Assembly: GCF_017916325.1 (NCBI RefSeq)
Contig: NC_090166.1
Span: 661,001 to 725,000, forward strand
DNA from: Leishmania martiniquensis
Lineage: Eukaryota; Euglenozoa; Kinetoplastea; Trypanosomatida; Trypanosomatidae
Length of the DNA: 64,000 nucleotides
Direction: 5' to 3'
Within the stretch, counting starts at the first letter, position 1. The number at the start of each line of letters is the position of its first letter. The notes beneath the pieces were generated by a model that was not told the origin of the DNA, did no database searches, and saw only the letters and a program-made list of their open reading frames with translations. A program made the position numbers and the translations under genes. Shown one piece after another: positions 21,401-31,669 of this stretch.

Positions 21401-24400
21401 TAATGAGCCGCAGGCACCCCGCCACTGCCACCGGCGCCGCACCCCATGATAGGGCACATCGCTTGATTTGCATAGCATGCGGGCCCGCAAGTGGATGCGC
21501 CGGCGTCGCTGTGGCCGCCATTGACTCCACAGCTGCTATTGTGCAGCATCATAGCCGACGACGGAGTCCCGTCACCGTGCTGCATCACGGGGTTGTACTG
21601 CTGCTGCTGAAGCTCGGATGTGGCGCGCTCGCTGAACACAGCCGTCGCCCCCAGGCTGCGCCCACCAGCCATACCCCAGGCTGCCTCTCCACCACTATGG
21701 AGCGCGGCACGGTGCGCAAAAGCAGCCGTGGCGGCCGCAGGCGACGGGTGCGACAGCAGCGGCGCGGAGCCCGGGATGCGCACAGTGACGCCGTGGAAGT
21801 ACACGTAGCCGTCGTGAGAGAAGCGCCACTGCCGGAAGCGACGCGTGCGCAAAATGTCCGGGTAGTTCTGCAGAAGGTCCGGCTCCACCAACTCCTCGTC
21901 AGCAGGGTGCAGAGGGTGTAGCGCGTGCCCCGTGGTGAGCCAGCCGCCGCCTGGCTGCTGGCGGCACATATGCCCAAAGCGCAGCAGCACCTGCAGCACG
22001 GGCTCTGGGAAGCGCACCCACTTCGTGTCCGTGCCGCAAGTCTCGCGAGCGCGACTCCCGACGCGTCGCATCCACGACAAGATCAAGTCCTCCGTCGTCA
22101 AGCTGTCGTCCACATACCAGTAGCCGTACCGTGAGGTCCCTGAGGCCGCGTTGCCGCCCCCGTGGCACCGACTGTGTGGGGTGCCACTGCCTGAGGCGTC
22201 CCTGTAACACCTGTCCACCTCGGGGTTCGGAGGCCCACCGCCGTATGATGCGAAGCGAATCTTGTCGCCTGCGCGCAAAATGCGCTCCGGCTCATGCACG
22301 AAGATGGAGACAGCCCCCTGCGCTCCCGGAGCACTTGGCGACTGCTGCGGTGCACGCTGTGTGCCATTCGTCTCGGCAGCTGCGCCGTCACCATCCCCAC
22401 AGGCCCCAGCATTCCCGCAGCCTGCCGCTGCCAGGGCCCGCCTCCACCGCAACGATCCGAGCGCCGCCATCGGACTCCAGTTCAACACGCTGTCCGGTTC
22501 AGCGTTGCCTTGTGCATCGACCGACTCGATCAGCAAGCGCGACGTGTTCTCCCCTGAGGGGTCAGAAGCCGTCGACTGCCGGCCTCGCTGCTCTTGATGT
22601 GTCAGCTGCACCAAGTCGCGAAACGCCACGCCGTCGAGCTCTGCAGAAACGGTGTACACATCCACCTGAAACAGCACAGACGAGGGCGCCGAAGAGAATG
22701 AAGACGGCTTGTGTCGCTGCGGATGGTGCTGCTGCGGTGCAGATGTGTCGGTGCTGTGGCTCGGATGTGTAGCCTCTCGGTTGCAAGAGCCGTTTGCGGC
22801 TGTAGCCGTGCAGTCAGGCATGATGACACCGTGGAGCGGGAGCAAGCGCCCCCGACGCCGTTCGATCGAGTTACGCGGAAGGACACCAATCAGCTCATCA
22901 GGCGTATTTTCCAGCTCCATTGCCTGTGCCGCCCATGACGCGTTGTCCCGCTTCATCGGCCACAGCGGCACCATCGAGAAGCCGGTCCCGGAGGAGGAGT
23001 ACCGCAGCGCATTGTTATACATATTCTCAAGAGCCTCCGGGGTGTGCGTCTCTACGCTCGCCACAGCACCGTCCCTCTCCTCCTCGCCTGCGCCGCAAGT
23101 CTCTGCAGCCGCCGCTGACTTTGTGTGCGCTCGCAGCCTCGCTGGTGGCCGCAGCTCGCCGCGGTAGGTCAGCGGAGGGGGTGCGGCAGCCGTCAAGGTG
23201 ACACAGAGCGCCTCAACAGAGTCGTGCAGCGGACAAAAGCTCAGCTGATTCAGCGCACGGGCGACTGCGACGCGGCTGAGCCGGAACACCACCAGGCCGT
23301 GCGACGCGTAACAGCAGAATCCGACCCGCCCCAGTCGCTCTCTCTCAGACACCCTCTGCGGGCCCTCAGCGATTGCCTCGGGGTCGAGCGAAAGAGGCAC
23401 AGCCGCAGACTTGCCATGGCGTTCCGCTGCAGCGGCCTCTGGTTGTCGATTGCCGTCCGTCCCCAAGGCGGTAGAGAGCGGAGCGCCGGTGGTGCCGACC
23501 CGAGAAGGCATCGGCATACTCTGGAGGTGCGGTAGCGCAGTGTTGCCCTCACCGCCGTCGCAGTCGTTTGGCGGAGAAGGGCCAGAATCTCTCCGCCTCC
23601 CTCCTCGAGCAGAATCGCTGCCTGCGCTGTTTCGCGCGTCCGTCCTTCTTGACATCGCGGCCATGTTTCGCTGACGCTGCGCTGCCTGGAAGTCCTCCAG
23701 CGCCGGCGGGGTCGGATACATGTTGTGCAGCTCCGTCAGCATGCAGCGAATCTGCCTGCAGAGCTGCAACTGCGGAATGTTCGAGAAGCGGATGAGGAAG
23801 CAGTTGGCGAGGTCGCCAAGAGCCGACACCTCCGAAGTACCCCCAGAGAGGACTTCCATGAAGGCCTTCCAAGCCGGTTCTGCTCGCAGGCGTTCCACTG
23901 CTGCCTCATTGGTCTGCTCGGAGTGATCCCCAGACGCCTCTAAATCTGTGGAGGCGGCTTCGGATCCGGCGCCACCTCCCGCGCACGTCGCCACTGCCCT
24001 GTCGGACGAATCGCCCAAGACGCATCGTCGCATACCGTGAGCGAAGAGACGGCACAGCGCGAAATACGTGTGGCACTGCTCCTTGTCCCCCACCTGCTTC
24101 TCGAAGAAGACGGTGTTCACCAGAGTCGACGATGGGACGCCGTGCGGTGCAGCGCGGCGCAGCACCGTTTGCATCCGCGCCTCTCGCGACAGCGATTTCT
24201 GTGCCGCTGCAGTGGTGCCGGCCGCACTATCACGGTCACCAGAGAGACGCACAGTGGGAGCAAAGAGGGTGTGGCGCAGAATCTCCTCCACAGTCCAGCA
24301 ACCGTACATGCCCACCACACGCAGCTCCGCAAGGCCGAGCGGGGTTTGCGGTACGCTGACCTGCACCCATGGCACTGTCAGCTCATCATTGCTGACTTGA

Positions 24401-25656
24401 CACTGGCGGGTTCGGTCGACTAATTGGGACTCATCCACAGCTACGCGCACACTGTGACCGCACACTATCGTCGAGTGCGACTCCCTTTGCTGTAGCAGCT
24501 GCTGCTGCATTTCTCCTGCTCCACATGCATGGGTTGGCCCTCGACGACGACTAGGGCTGCCGCCGGCGCCGGCAGCCGCCTTGTGATGACGCTCGTTGTG
24601 TGCAATGTAGTACGTGTACCGGTACTCGTGTGCCGGCATGCAGCGTCGCACGAGAACGATGGCGCATGGGACAGGGCGCAGGCGCTGACGCTCTTTTTCT
24701 GCGTGATCGCTCCCCCCCGCGCCACTCCCCTTGTCTCTTGAGGGCGTCGCCGTATCAGACGCTGTGGCGCCGCAGATGGCGTCGCGCAGCTCCTGATCTG
24801 TCTCGTACACCTTCGCCTCCTTTGCTGTGCCGACGACGAGGTCGTAGAACTCCTCGCGGGTGGCAAAGGGCACGCGAGTGTGTAGAGACTCCGACGATGC
24901 GGCAGCACGGCACCTCATGTCAGCGTCGCCGCCCTGCAAGGCGCGCAGCGCCTCTTGCAGCTGCGCCCGCGCCTGTGCACAGCTCTCACTCGTCGACGGA
25001 TGCCCCGCGGAGAGGCAGGCGGCCTGAATGTCAGTCATGTTGCGCGCTGCCAACCCTGAAAAAGACTCATACGCCGCCGTGGGGTCGGTCAAGGCGCCAG
25101 GAGACCACGTGTGATCGAGTTGGAAGTGGTACCTCGGGTTCTGCTGCTGGCGCGCATGCCACAGCTGACGAAAGAGCACACAGTCCGGGGAGGGAAAGAA
25201 CTCCGCGATGAGGGGAAGCACGCGGTGCTCGTAATAGTACACGTACAGCATCTTGCCCTGCCTCAGCGCCCCTGTTGCAGGGGTCTCCGCTGGCAGCGCT
25301 CCCGTGCCGCGGCCTCGACTCGGAGCTTCGGTGCCTTTAGCAGAGCCTCGGCGGCCTCCACGGCTCGCTGCCACCGCCGCGGTCGCCTCTGCAGGATCGT
25401 CGATGAATACAGCATTCGAGTTGGCCTCCATGATCTTGTGCGCAAGTTCGGCTGTCGGCATACCGTGCAGCAACGCTGTCGGGACCGCTGCACCCCCAGC
25501 CAAGCCGGGCACCACATCACTGCCGAACACTCGTTCCGTGCGATTCGTCTTGTACACATAGTTTTCAGCGGCGCGGCTGATGAAGGGTAAGACGCGGGGC
25601 TGCGAGGTGGCTGCCGAAGTCTCGTAGAGAGACTCCCGGGAGGGCACCAGACCCAT
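18478..25656 (-). CDS. Giant N-myristoylated family protein P2 (2392 aa), function unknown
   Basis: Largest member of the three-gene family. The frame is open to 25749, but that codon is TTG; the first ATG is 25656, giving MGLVPS. A pyrimidine tract with AG at 25710-25711 lies between the two, which supports the shorter start. Conserved blocks: near residues 136-180 (EFFPSPDCVLFRQLWHAR, matching P1), near 283-297 (YETDQELRDA), near 327 (PVPCAI), near 448 (GMYGCW), near 510-645 (KQVGDKEQ ... NIPQLQLCRQIR), then LILSW and a SHDGYVYFHGVT block in the middle of the protein. The remaining roughly 1000 residues are low-complexity Gln, His, Gly, Ser and Pro-rich, with poly-Gln runs and no repeats of fixed length. 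No membrane span or enzyme motif was seen. Probable membrane-anchored scaffold with a disordered tail, by inference only. Confidence 0.88.
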   Translation of the reverse strand: MGLVPSRESLYETSAATSQPRVLPFISRAAENYVYKTNRTERVFGSDVVPGLAGGAAVPTALLHGMPTAELAHKIMEANSNAVFIDDPAEATAAVAASRGGRRGSAKGTEAPSRGRGTGALPAETPATGALRQGKMLYVYYYEHRVLPLIAEFFPSPDCVLFRQLWHARQQQNPRYHFQLDHTWSPGALTDPTAAYESFSGLAARNMTDIQAACLSAGHPSTSESCAQARAQLQEALRALQGGDADMRCRAAASSESLHTRVPFATREEFYDLVVGTAKEAKVYETDQELRDAICGATASDTATPSRDKGSGAGGSDHAEKERQRLRPVPCAIVLVRRCMPAHEYRYTYYIAHNERHHKAAAGAGGSPSRRRGPTHACGAGEMQQQLLQQRESHSTIVCGHSVRVAVDESQLVDRTRQCQVSNDELTVPWVQVSVPQTPLGLAELRVVGMYGCWTVEEILRHTLFAPTVRLSGDRDSAAGTTAAAQKSLSREARMQTVLRRAAPHGVPSSTLVNTVFFEKQVGDKEQCHTYFALCRLFAHGMRRCVLGDSSDRAVATCAGGGAGSEAASTDLEASGDHSEQTNEAAVERLRAEPAWKAFMEVLSGGTSEVSALGDLANCFLIRFSNIPQLQLCRQIRCMLTELHNMYPTPPALEDFQAAQRQRNMAAMSRRTDARNSAGSDSARGGRRRDSGPSPPNDCDGGEGNTALPHLQSMPMPSRVGTTGAPLSTALGTDGNRQPEAAAAERHGKSAAVPLSLDPEAIAEGPQRVSERERLGRVGFCCYASHGLVVFRLSRVAVARALNQLSFCPLHDSVEALCVTLTAAAPPPLTYRGELRPPARLRAHTKSAAAAETCGAGEEERDGAVASVETHTPEALENMYNNALRYSSSGTGFSMVPLWPMKRDNASWAAQAMELENTPDELIGVLPRNSIERRRGRLLPLHGVIMPDCTATAANGSCNREATHPSHSTDTSAPQQHHPQRHKPSSFSSAPSSVLFQVDVYTVSAELDGVAFRDLVQLTHQEQRGRQSTASDPSGENTSRLLIESVDAQGNAEPDSVLNWSPMAALGSLRWRRALAAAGCGNAGACGDGDGAAAETNGTQRAPQQSPSAPGAQGAVSIFVHEPERILRAGDKIRFASYGGGPPNPEVDRCYRDASGSGTPHSRCHGGGNAASGTSRYGYWYVDDSLTTEDLILSWMRRVGSRARETCGTDTKWVRFPEPVLQVLLRFGHMCRQQPGGGWLTTGHALHPLHPADEELVEPDLLQNYPDILRTRRFRQWRFSHDGYVYFHGVTVRIPGSAPLLSHPSPAAATAAFAHRAALHSGGEAAWGMAGGRSLGATAVFSERATSELQQQQYNPVMQHGDGTPSSAMMLHNSSCGVNGGHSDAGASTCGPACYANQAMCPIMGCGAGGSGGVPAAHYDPLMEPQQPHPHLSAAPRQQRLSQQYLQEKQCRGGAPLHHAMPTQQVLLQAPQPLQQQHRGLGYGLPGPYGGGGCDAHCAPAGRSSMAGGREEEAIAAGYNGSSLPSAAGVTGGEVPATSNAASALYFDGAALLQSGNPATPAGSGNYQPERHSTGYRSHRADGVSLGKGTPSGGAELFTDTADGVFFRSADRAHSSATESGPVHVTSSFYREVCSPSALQLPHTPQQQLQRLRSQTLSPSNVSAPASSRASGSWHTDCTLLSYAPPPSVCGAMPPGQDAPNSPTAPLGRGQGQEEAIASLSESSMARAASGNQHQPYHLQQQPLTPMLSPLSVPAPPPPQPMNHSFHGEGDRVGYAAERRTTHDYPPRRSHHNTLLATASATVPVAKPTLQKLSVQALRGAHANGGHRAPPVASFAPDVVDPSPLSSAGGNTRPAVMTKDRTAETVDSRGETVGDCGKSSQAAPALKAAVHHPDESGSMQQTRHGPQQVYRHLQQQQQQEHLQQAQAPPPRSPQLASGSGSFRDTVTADVIEADSITVRVMQRKPSMARQSSYSGANGGALAGGYRASSGALGGSCNVAGGDAGAPDASALSPMGYGAMGVSPSGGLERMREETSGTHRRTGNVLTSDGRAALEHRSYGTPQAATPTAGQQLSSGRSTASAFAAPPLQGQSSKGGPSSPVQRASQRISHNPYTNARSLSATPAPTAAVCSAYSQGGADGGRVGSNGAHDFLADALDNRYGSVSDFNASASSPASLGHHANGIGHDTYHLRGGGDPAGLRSSPATSQRPSCCPSQRAAGDAGDFSRVDQLREGQHASYASFYEAAGDVQTSHYSDFYQNAAADGTTQGFFFSMGEYENAGTSAQELYGGTPHYHYQDGQGRLVQGQGQPDKSAGRGGSIGGGLPAPTRSVFHQQQPPPNAGGGGHGYSSGVYEDGTSTSALPYFPQPPLPPPPHAYGSTPAAFQINEGERLGS

Positions 25657-25709
25657 GATTGCAGCCGAGGATGCGTCAGTGCAGACCTGCACGAAGCGCC
25701 TTTGTCGTG

Positions 25710-25726
25710 CTCCCAAAGAAAAAAAT
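25710..25726 (-). promoter_or_regulatory. Putative trans-splice acceptor of P2
   Basis: On the minus strand a T-rich tract (ATTTTTTTCTTTGGGAG) ends in AG at 25711-25710, about 53 nt before the ATG at 25656. Use of this site would exclude the upstream non-ATG extension of the frame. Confidence 0.45.
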
Positions 25727-27942
25727 GCGCCCTCCGGTAGAGAAAGCAAGAGAAGATTCGCGCCTAAACGAGGCGGGCGTGCGCGGCACGCCCCCCACAG
25801 GAGCCTCCCTCAGCACCCCTACCTGCGATCGCGATACCACTTGTGAGGTCGTGCGTACAGTTACCGTGACTTTTACAAGGCAGGAGAACGGCCACGGCCA
25901 GCGTGCACAGGAGATAGACGGACGCGCACACGCAGCCACAGCCCCACAACAGATATGCAAATATACACGTAAGGGAGGAGTACACACAGAAAAAGAGGCG
26001 AAGAGATTCAAAAGAAAAATTCACTGAGAGAGCCCTGCCAAGACAGAATATATAAAAATGCCACTAAAACGGATCTCTTTTTTTTATTGTTCGATCAGCG
26101 TGTCTCGTCTACAGCCCGTTGGCTGACGTGACTTCGAGTCGCTGCAGAGCGCCAGCGCAAAGAGCCGCACTGAACAATACGAACCTCTCGTAACACTCGG
26201 AGAAAGTTAAAACACAAAGACAGACAGGCACACGCACACACACACACAGAGAGAAGAGAGATGGGTGCCAGCCCTTTTTGTGTAATCGTTTCTGATGTAC
26301 CTCTTACCGTTCGTTTTCTCCTATTCTCTGTTGTCCCTCTGTTCCAGCTCGTCTGCTCTGTGCGCTCGCCGACAAGCCGCAGTCGCGTACCGACGGAGAG
26401 GCACTAAAAAAAAAACAGCAAAGAATGGTAAGCAAAGAGAATACACACACACAGACACACACACGCTTAAACAGAAAATCGATTACGAACACAAAATGAG
26501 CCTCTCTGCACTCCGCCACGTCACGCCGCACCGATGGCACAAACGGCAACACACGGAGACACTTCTGCGTTTCTTTTTTTTGTTGTTACTCTTTGTGTAC
26601 AGTACGTTGTGTGTGTGTGTGTGTGTCTGTGTGTGCTCTTTCTGATAATTCTCGTGGAGGGAGGAGGGAGGAATACGCGAAGGCTGCAGCAGCGTGGTAA
26701 ACGCCACAGCAGCAACGACGACGGTAACAACGAAACAAAAAAAAAAGGATGAGAAGATGAAAAAAAAAGACACAGAGGGGAGGAGGGGGGAGAAGGAATA
26801 GAAAGGGGGCAGTCCAGGAGGGCGGTGCGATAAATGAGAGAGCCTAACAGTAGAGAAAGAGGGGAGGGGGCGCGAAAGTACCGTGTCCGTTGTGTTGATA
26901 TATATATATACTGCTTGGGGGAGGGGGGCGGTGTTCTTCTCCTCACGCTGCTACAATGTGTAGCTTGATAGCCACGTCGGGGTCACTCCCCTTGTTTTGT
27001 GCGCTGCCTCGAGGCTTGGGATGTTGGCGTACGTGGCCGCTGTTTGTTGTTGCCGCCCTCTCGCTCTTCGCCGCAGTTCAGCACCTCTTACTCTGAGTTA
27101 AGGGGGCGAAGACGGCTGCGACGAAATCCCACGCACAAGAGAGGACGAAACAACAACGGCGAAAAAAATTCAGATCTGCTGTCTTGAATGGAGTCACGGC
27201 AAAGGGAAAGGGAAGGAGAATGGATGGAGCGTTTAAACAACAACTAAAAAAGTGAAAGAAAGTACCCTTCCATATAGCGCACACACGCACACGTGTGTCG
27301 TAGAGTGGGGGAGCCGCAGGTGAGCGTAACAGCGGACGCGCCGCTTGACCGTTCCCCCTCCCTCTCAATCCTCCTCCACTCCTTGCGTTCTCCCCCTCCC
27401 TCTCTCTCCCTGTATGCGGTGAGGAGAACTGTGCAATTTGGATAGAATGAAGGCGAAATATAGAGAAACAAAAAAATGTATGATGTCGGAGGGATGCGTA
27501 CGCCTACGCAGCAGCAGCCTCTTGCCGTTGAGGGGAGGATGCCGACGTGCACTTGTGTCAACGAGTGAATTTGTGTTCACGTTCGGAGGGAGGGCGAAAG
27601 GAAAGGGGGAGGGGAGCGGAGCGGAGGTGTCCACTGTGTACAGAATGCAGTTGACGTATAATCGAGGTGCGGCACTTGAATGGGATAGAGGCGTGAAGGG
27701 GGATGAGGGTGGGTGGGGGGCCAAGAGAGGATGCGAGCGTATGGGGGTCAGCAAGGCTTCAGGAATGGTGCGCTCGCAGCAGCGATTCATTCACCGCTTT
27801 CCCGAGAGAAGAGGGGTTTCTGCCAGCAACGGGTGCGATCGTCGTTACGGGGGGACCCCACAGGGTTGCAGAGCCTCCCTTCATCAAATCTAGCACACAC
27901 ATCCTTGTTGCCGCCACCTCGGCCCTCGCCCACAGAGGGGGC
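25727..27942. other. Intergenic sequence upstream of P2
   Basis: Simple sequence with a CA run near 26230-26250, a T-rich stretch near 26080-26090, a TG microsatellite at 26608-26634, A-runs near 26740-26770, and an alternating AT tract near 26899-26910. No credible gene. Confidence 0.4.
26608..26634. repeat. TG microsatellite
   Basis: A GT/TG dinucleotide run with one TC interruption. Confidence 0.75.
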
Positions 27943-28260
27943 CTATATGAGCCAGAGTAGTGCGGAGAAATCAGCGGCTCGCCCCACCCCCACGAGCAGC
28001 GCAGGCCACCATTGTGGGGTCTTCGCCTCTTCCAGCCAGATATCAGCATCGCGGAAGGATTTTTCACAGATGCGCGGCATGCAGAATAGGAATGCGCGGA
28101 AACATATGGCTGCAATAGAGGCGCCATGGGGCAGCCTGGCGTCGTGCGCAAGCGCCACAGGCGGCAGCGTATATGCATGTTCAGATATGTACGTGGTGCG
28201 AAGAGCGGAAAGTCCACCGGAAACCGAAAAAAATCGAGCCACACGCCTCATGCTTGCCAT
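27943..28260 (-). CDS. Possible small mitochondrial-type protein (105 aa)
   Basis: This small frame stands out from the background: its residues are balanced, with Trp, Phe and Ile present and little low complexity. The frame opens with GTG at 28290; the first ATG is 28260. The N-terminus (MASMRRVARFFSV) is Arg and Ser-rich without acidic residues, like a mitochondrial presequence, and hydrophobic stretches follow near residues 50-63 and 85-104. A CT-rich tract (about 28426-28445) and an AG at 28416-28417 lie about 155 nt upstream on the minus strand. No domain was recognised. A 161-codon frame overlaps it on the same strand, so chance cannot be excluded. Confidence 0.3.
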   Translation of the reverse strand: MASMRRVARFFSVSGGLSALRTTYISEHAYTLPPVALAHDARLPHGASIAAICFRAFLFCMPRICEKSFRDADIWLEEAKTPQWWPALLVGVGRAADFSALLWLI

Positions 28261-28415
28261 GAAGCTGGCAGCCACAAGCGCGCCTCTCACCCCCTGCTAT
28301 GTGCTTCTCATTCACAGCCCGACTGAGGGGTCCTGGAGAAGTGAGATCAGCCACCACAGACCGCAGCCACCACCGTCAGGAGTCCAGGCGAGGAAGAGTT
28401 CTGCCAGAGCACGCG

Positions 28416-28445
28416 CTTCAGCACGTAGCCAAAAGAGAGAGAGAC
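28416..28445 (-). promoter_or_regulatory. Possible splice acceptor before the 105-aa frame
   Basis: The minus strand reads a CTCTCTCTCTTTT-type tract, then an AG at 28417-28416. The position would suit the small frame at 27943-28260. Confidence 0.25.
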
Positions 28446-31400
28446 TGAAAGATTCGTTCCTGTGATCCACAGTGAAGAGGCCACAGCAGACTCTTTTGCT
28501 TTCTGCTAAACAAGTTAAGGCGCCCTACGCCCTCGATGGGCGCCGCCACGGTGACTCGACCAGCGAGACGAAATAAATGCCGGAGTCGACGACAGAATCG
28601 TCCTCCGCATGTCTCCACATTAGTATGGCAGGGGCGAAAAAGAAGATCGCATGTCTTCCCCCATCTCCCACTCAAACACATACGCATACGCACATACGCT
28701 TTCACTTCGCCCTCGCGTCGGTCCTGCAACGGGGAAACAAGCAAAAAAAAGACTAGTGGAAGGCACCCCTGGAATCGCACACGCAGAGCTCCCCAGACGA
28801 CCGCCCCCACGGCCTTGCCAGTCGTGGAAACACGTGAGCGAGCCGATTCGGGGGAATGTGATGAGCGAAGCCGAATCACCGAATGTCCAAACGAAAAAAA
28901 AGAACGAATGCACGTCATATAAAGATAAATACGCAAACATATGTGTGCACGCTCCACACAAGCACACACACACTGGCAGACAGACATACATGAGCTCGCA
29001 CTGCATTGGTGCGACCCTGGATGAACAAGGCGCCGTCACTAGCCATCTCTTTTATGTGAAAGCGATCGCAAGCTTACAACGAAGGGCGGCCGTCTCCGCA
29101 CGTGCCAAAGGGGGAGGTCTGCGGCTCCATTGAGCCGCCATTGCCTTCAGTGTGACAGCAGCAAACGTATTTTCGCTGTTGTTGCTGTTGCTGCCTATCT
29201 CCGCCTCAACGTATCCATTTTCGGTCATGGCGCGCCAGTCAAGCCTTCGCCCGACCTCCCATCGGCCCGTCTCACGCGGGTGCCGCCGCCTGGTGCTGCG
29301 ATACAGCCGTAGCGACACGCGCAACAGCCACGTACCGACACGCGCAACAGCCACGTACCGACGTCATGACCTGCGCACGGTCCGTGCCTCAGACTCTACC
29401 CGCACCGCACCACTCACAGTTTGCCTCGCAGGTCGACTCGCAGCCGCACCCGCCGTGCCGGTTACGGCAGGCGCGTATCCCTGCCAACTCACTGAAGCTA
29501 CCTACACGAGTAGGCAGCGTGAAGAGCGAGTGGGATGCGTTCCATTCACATCGATGCTCTGCCTATCGTGTGAATGACGCGCACGCGTCCAGTGCAGCAA
29601 GTCACACCGACGTGGTGTCAGGCAGGCCTTGGTCGCTGACAACAGCAGCAACGCATCGATGCAGACTCCCTATGCCGTAAGCACTCGACCTCGTCACCTA
29701 CGGAAGTAGCTCGGCAATCGCAGAGATGGAGGAGGCGGGGGGCTGCTGATCGGCTTCCTCCCAAAGTGGGAAGTGAGGCCTTCGCAGTAAGGCACTGAGA
29801 GGTGCGTGTCCCTCCGCCATCGGGGACAAGGAATGAGGAAGCGATAGTGATAAGCGCAGAGGATTATTTTGCTGTACGCACAAGCGCATGCGCTGGCATA
29901 CATGTCCGCTGGCGCTCCATAGTTCCGCGGCACGCGCCCCCACACACACACACCCACGCACGTCCTCGCACGCCGAGGCAGAGAGAAATGGGGAGGTCAG
30001 ACGGAGAGCGAATGAGCGCAAAAGCGGCCTGAAGAGGAAGAGGAAGGGAGGGGGAGAGGTGAATGTATGGCTGAGAGCTGTTCACATATCCGCTGCAGTG
30101 GGGCATGCCCGAGACACGACCACAGCATTGCCGAAGCATGACGACGAAGAAAAAAAATACTCAGAAAGGAGGGGAGAGAGAAAAAGGAGGGATGGCAGGC
30201 GCCCCATCAGTGCTACAGAGAAGCAGAAACGGGCCGCTCCGCGACATCTTCTGTGAAAAGGACAAACGCACACGCATATATGTATATACGTATATACAGT
30301 TATATTTACAGGTGTGCAGAATTCTGTTCGATAGCCGGTATCAGGGGTAATCTCTTATTTACTTACGTCCCTCCACGATGAGTCTCGTCCCGTCGCCGCG
30401 ATGAGGAAAAAAAAAACGGGGGAGTGGAAGCGGCCGCGAAACAGACGCAGGAAAACGAGCCTGCAAAAGAGAGGGGAGGGGGAGGGGGCATAACACGAGC
30501 CTCGCTGCGCTCAAAAATGTGGACGTAACGGAGCAGTCAATCACAAGCTTTGCGCTGCGATGATGACCAGCACGGTGTCAGTCTTAGAGAAGCTATATGG
30601 GGTGCTAAGCACATACCTGTCGGCCCCGTACACCGGAGAAGTGGGAGGCAGCGCGGACGGCCTGGAGGCGACGCTTGCGCGACACCACTGCCGCATGAAA
30701 CGCAAAGGGCGATGCGAGAAAGGGAGGGGGGTGGGTGAAGAGAGAGGGAGAGGGACGACAAAAAGCGCAGTCATGATGGTAATAAAAACAAAAAAAGAAG
30801 AGAAAGTGTCGGTAAGGGCCTCAACTGGGAGGGGGGGCTCAGAGGTCAACGGAAAAAGAAAAAAGAGGGACAGTGTGTGTGTGTGTGTTGGGGAGGGGGA
30901 GAGGGGGCACACACCGCATGCGAGCGAGGCTGTCTCGGGAAGAAGGGAGAGAGGGACGGGAGAAAAACAGCAGAAGGCATAACGTAGAAACAACAAGAAT
31001 GATAAAGGAGTCCACCACGCAACAGGTTCACGCGCGGAGACGTGCACTCATCGCTGAAACGCAGCCGGACAAGAAAAAAAAGGGCACTCCTTTTTTAGGA
31101 AAGTGCGCATGCCACTGCAGCGAGGAGAAAGTACGGAAGAGGAGCGGCCCACGCCCCTCGGAGAGAGCCGCTCAGCAACAGAGAGAGGGGAGAAGGGGGG
31201 GCGCAGGAAGGAAGAAGCCACGAAAACCATTTAAGGAGTAAGCGCATGGGCGCACACCTACCGCGCCCGTCTGGGAAGGGAAAAGATTGTCTCCTCCTTC
31301 TCAGAAGAGCGGCAGCGGCAGCGAAGAAAGAGGCGAATAGGCGCTGAAATCCAATGCGGAGCTTGGCGCGCGAGAATATGAAGAAAACGCACAGGTGAAC

Positions 31401-31669
31401 TCTTCGCCCGGGGAATGTCAACCGCGCCCACGCCAGCGCATGAGCGACGCGGGTGTGCAGGAGATGCAGCAGAGATCATCACACACACCGCCCTCTCGCT
31501 AGCTGCATTGCGTGAGCCGCATCGAGCGCTTGACCTTAGGCCTGGCCCCAGATGTCCATAAAGAAAGAAAGAGCGAGCGAGAGAGAGAGAGGTCCTTCAG
31601 ATGGTAATAAGAGGTCCTTCACTATCACCTTTTGGTGGCGGGCGAAACTGTAGTCCTCGTGACGGCGCT
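28446..31669. other. Intergenic/3'UTR sequence downstream of P3
   Basis: About 3.2 kb downstream of the 1151-aa gene on the minus strand. It contains a 23-bp tandem duplication at 29313-29358, an alternating AT-rich segment at 30272-30312, a TG run near 30874-30887 and several A-runs. No convincing coding frame. Confidence 0.4.
29313..29362. repeat. 23-bp tandem duplication
   Basis: Two adjacent identical 23-bp copies (29313-29335 and 29336-29358) beginning CGACACGCGCAACAG, followed by the first bases of a third. It probably arose by replication slippage. Confidence 0.85.

Noticed and set aside
27943..28260. Resemblance of the small frame to the start of the GPI transamidase subunit GAA1 (a TYISE-type motif)
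   Set aside because: The match is only about six residues, with no membrane helix before it, too little to name a family.
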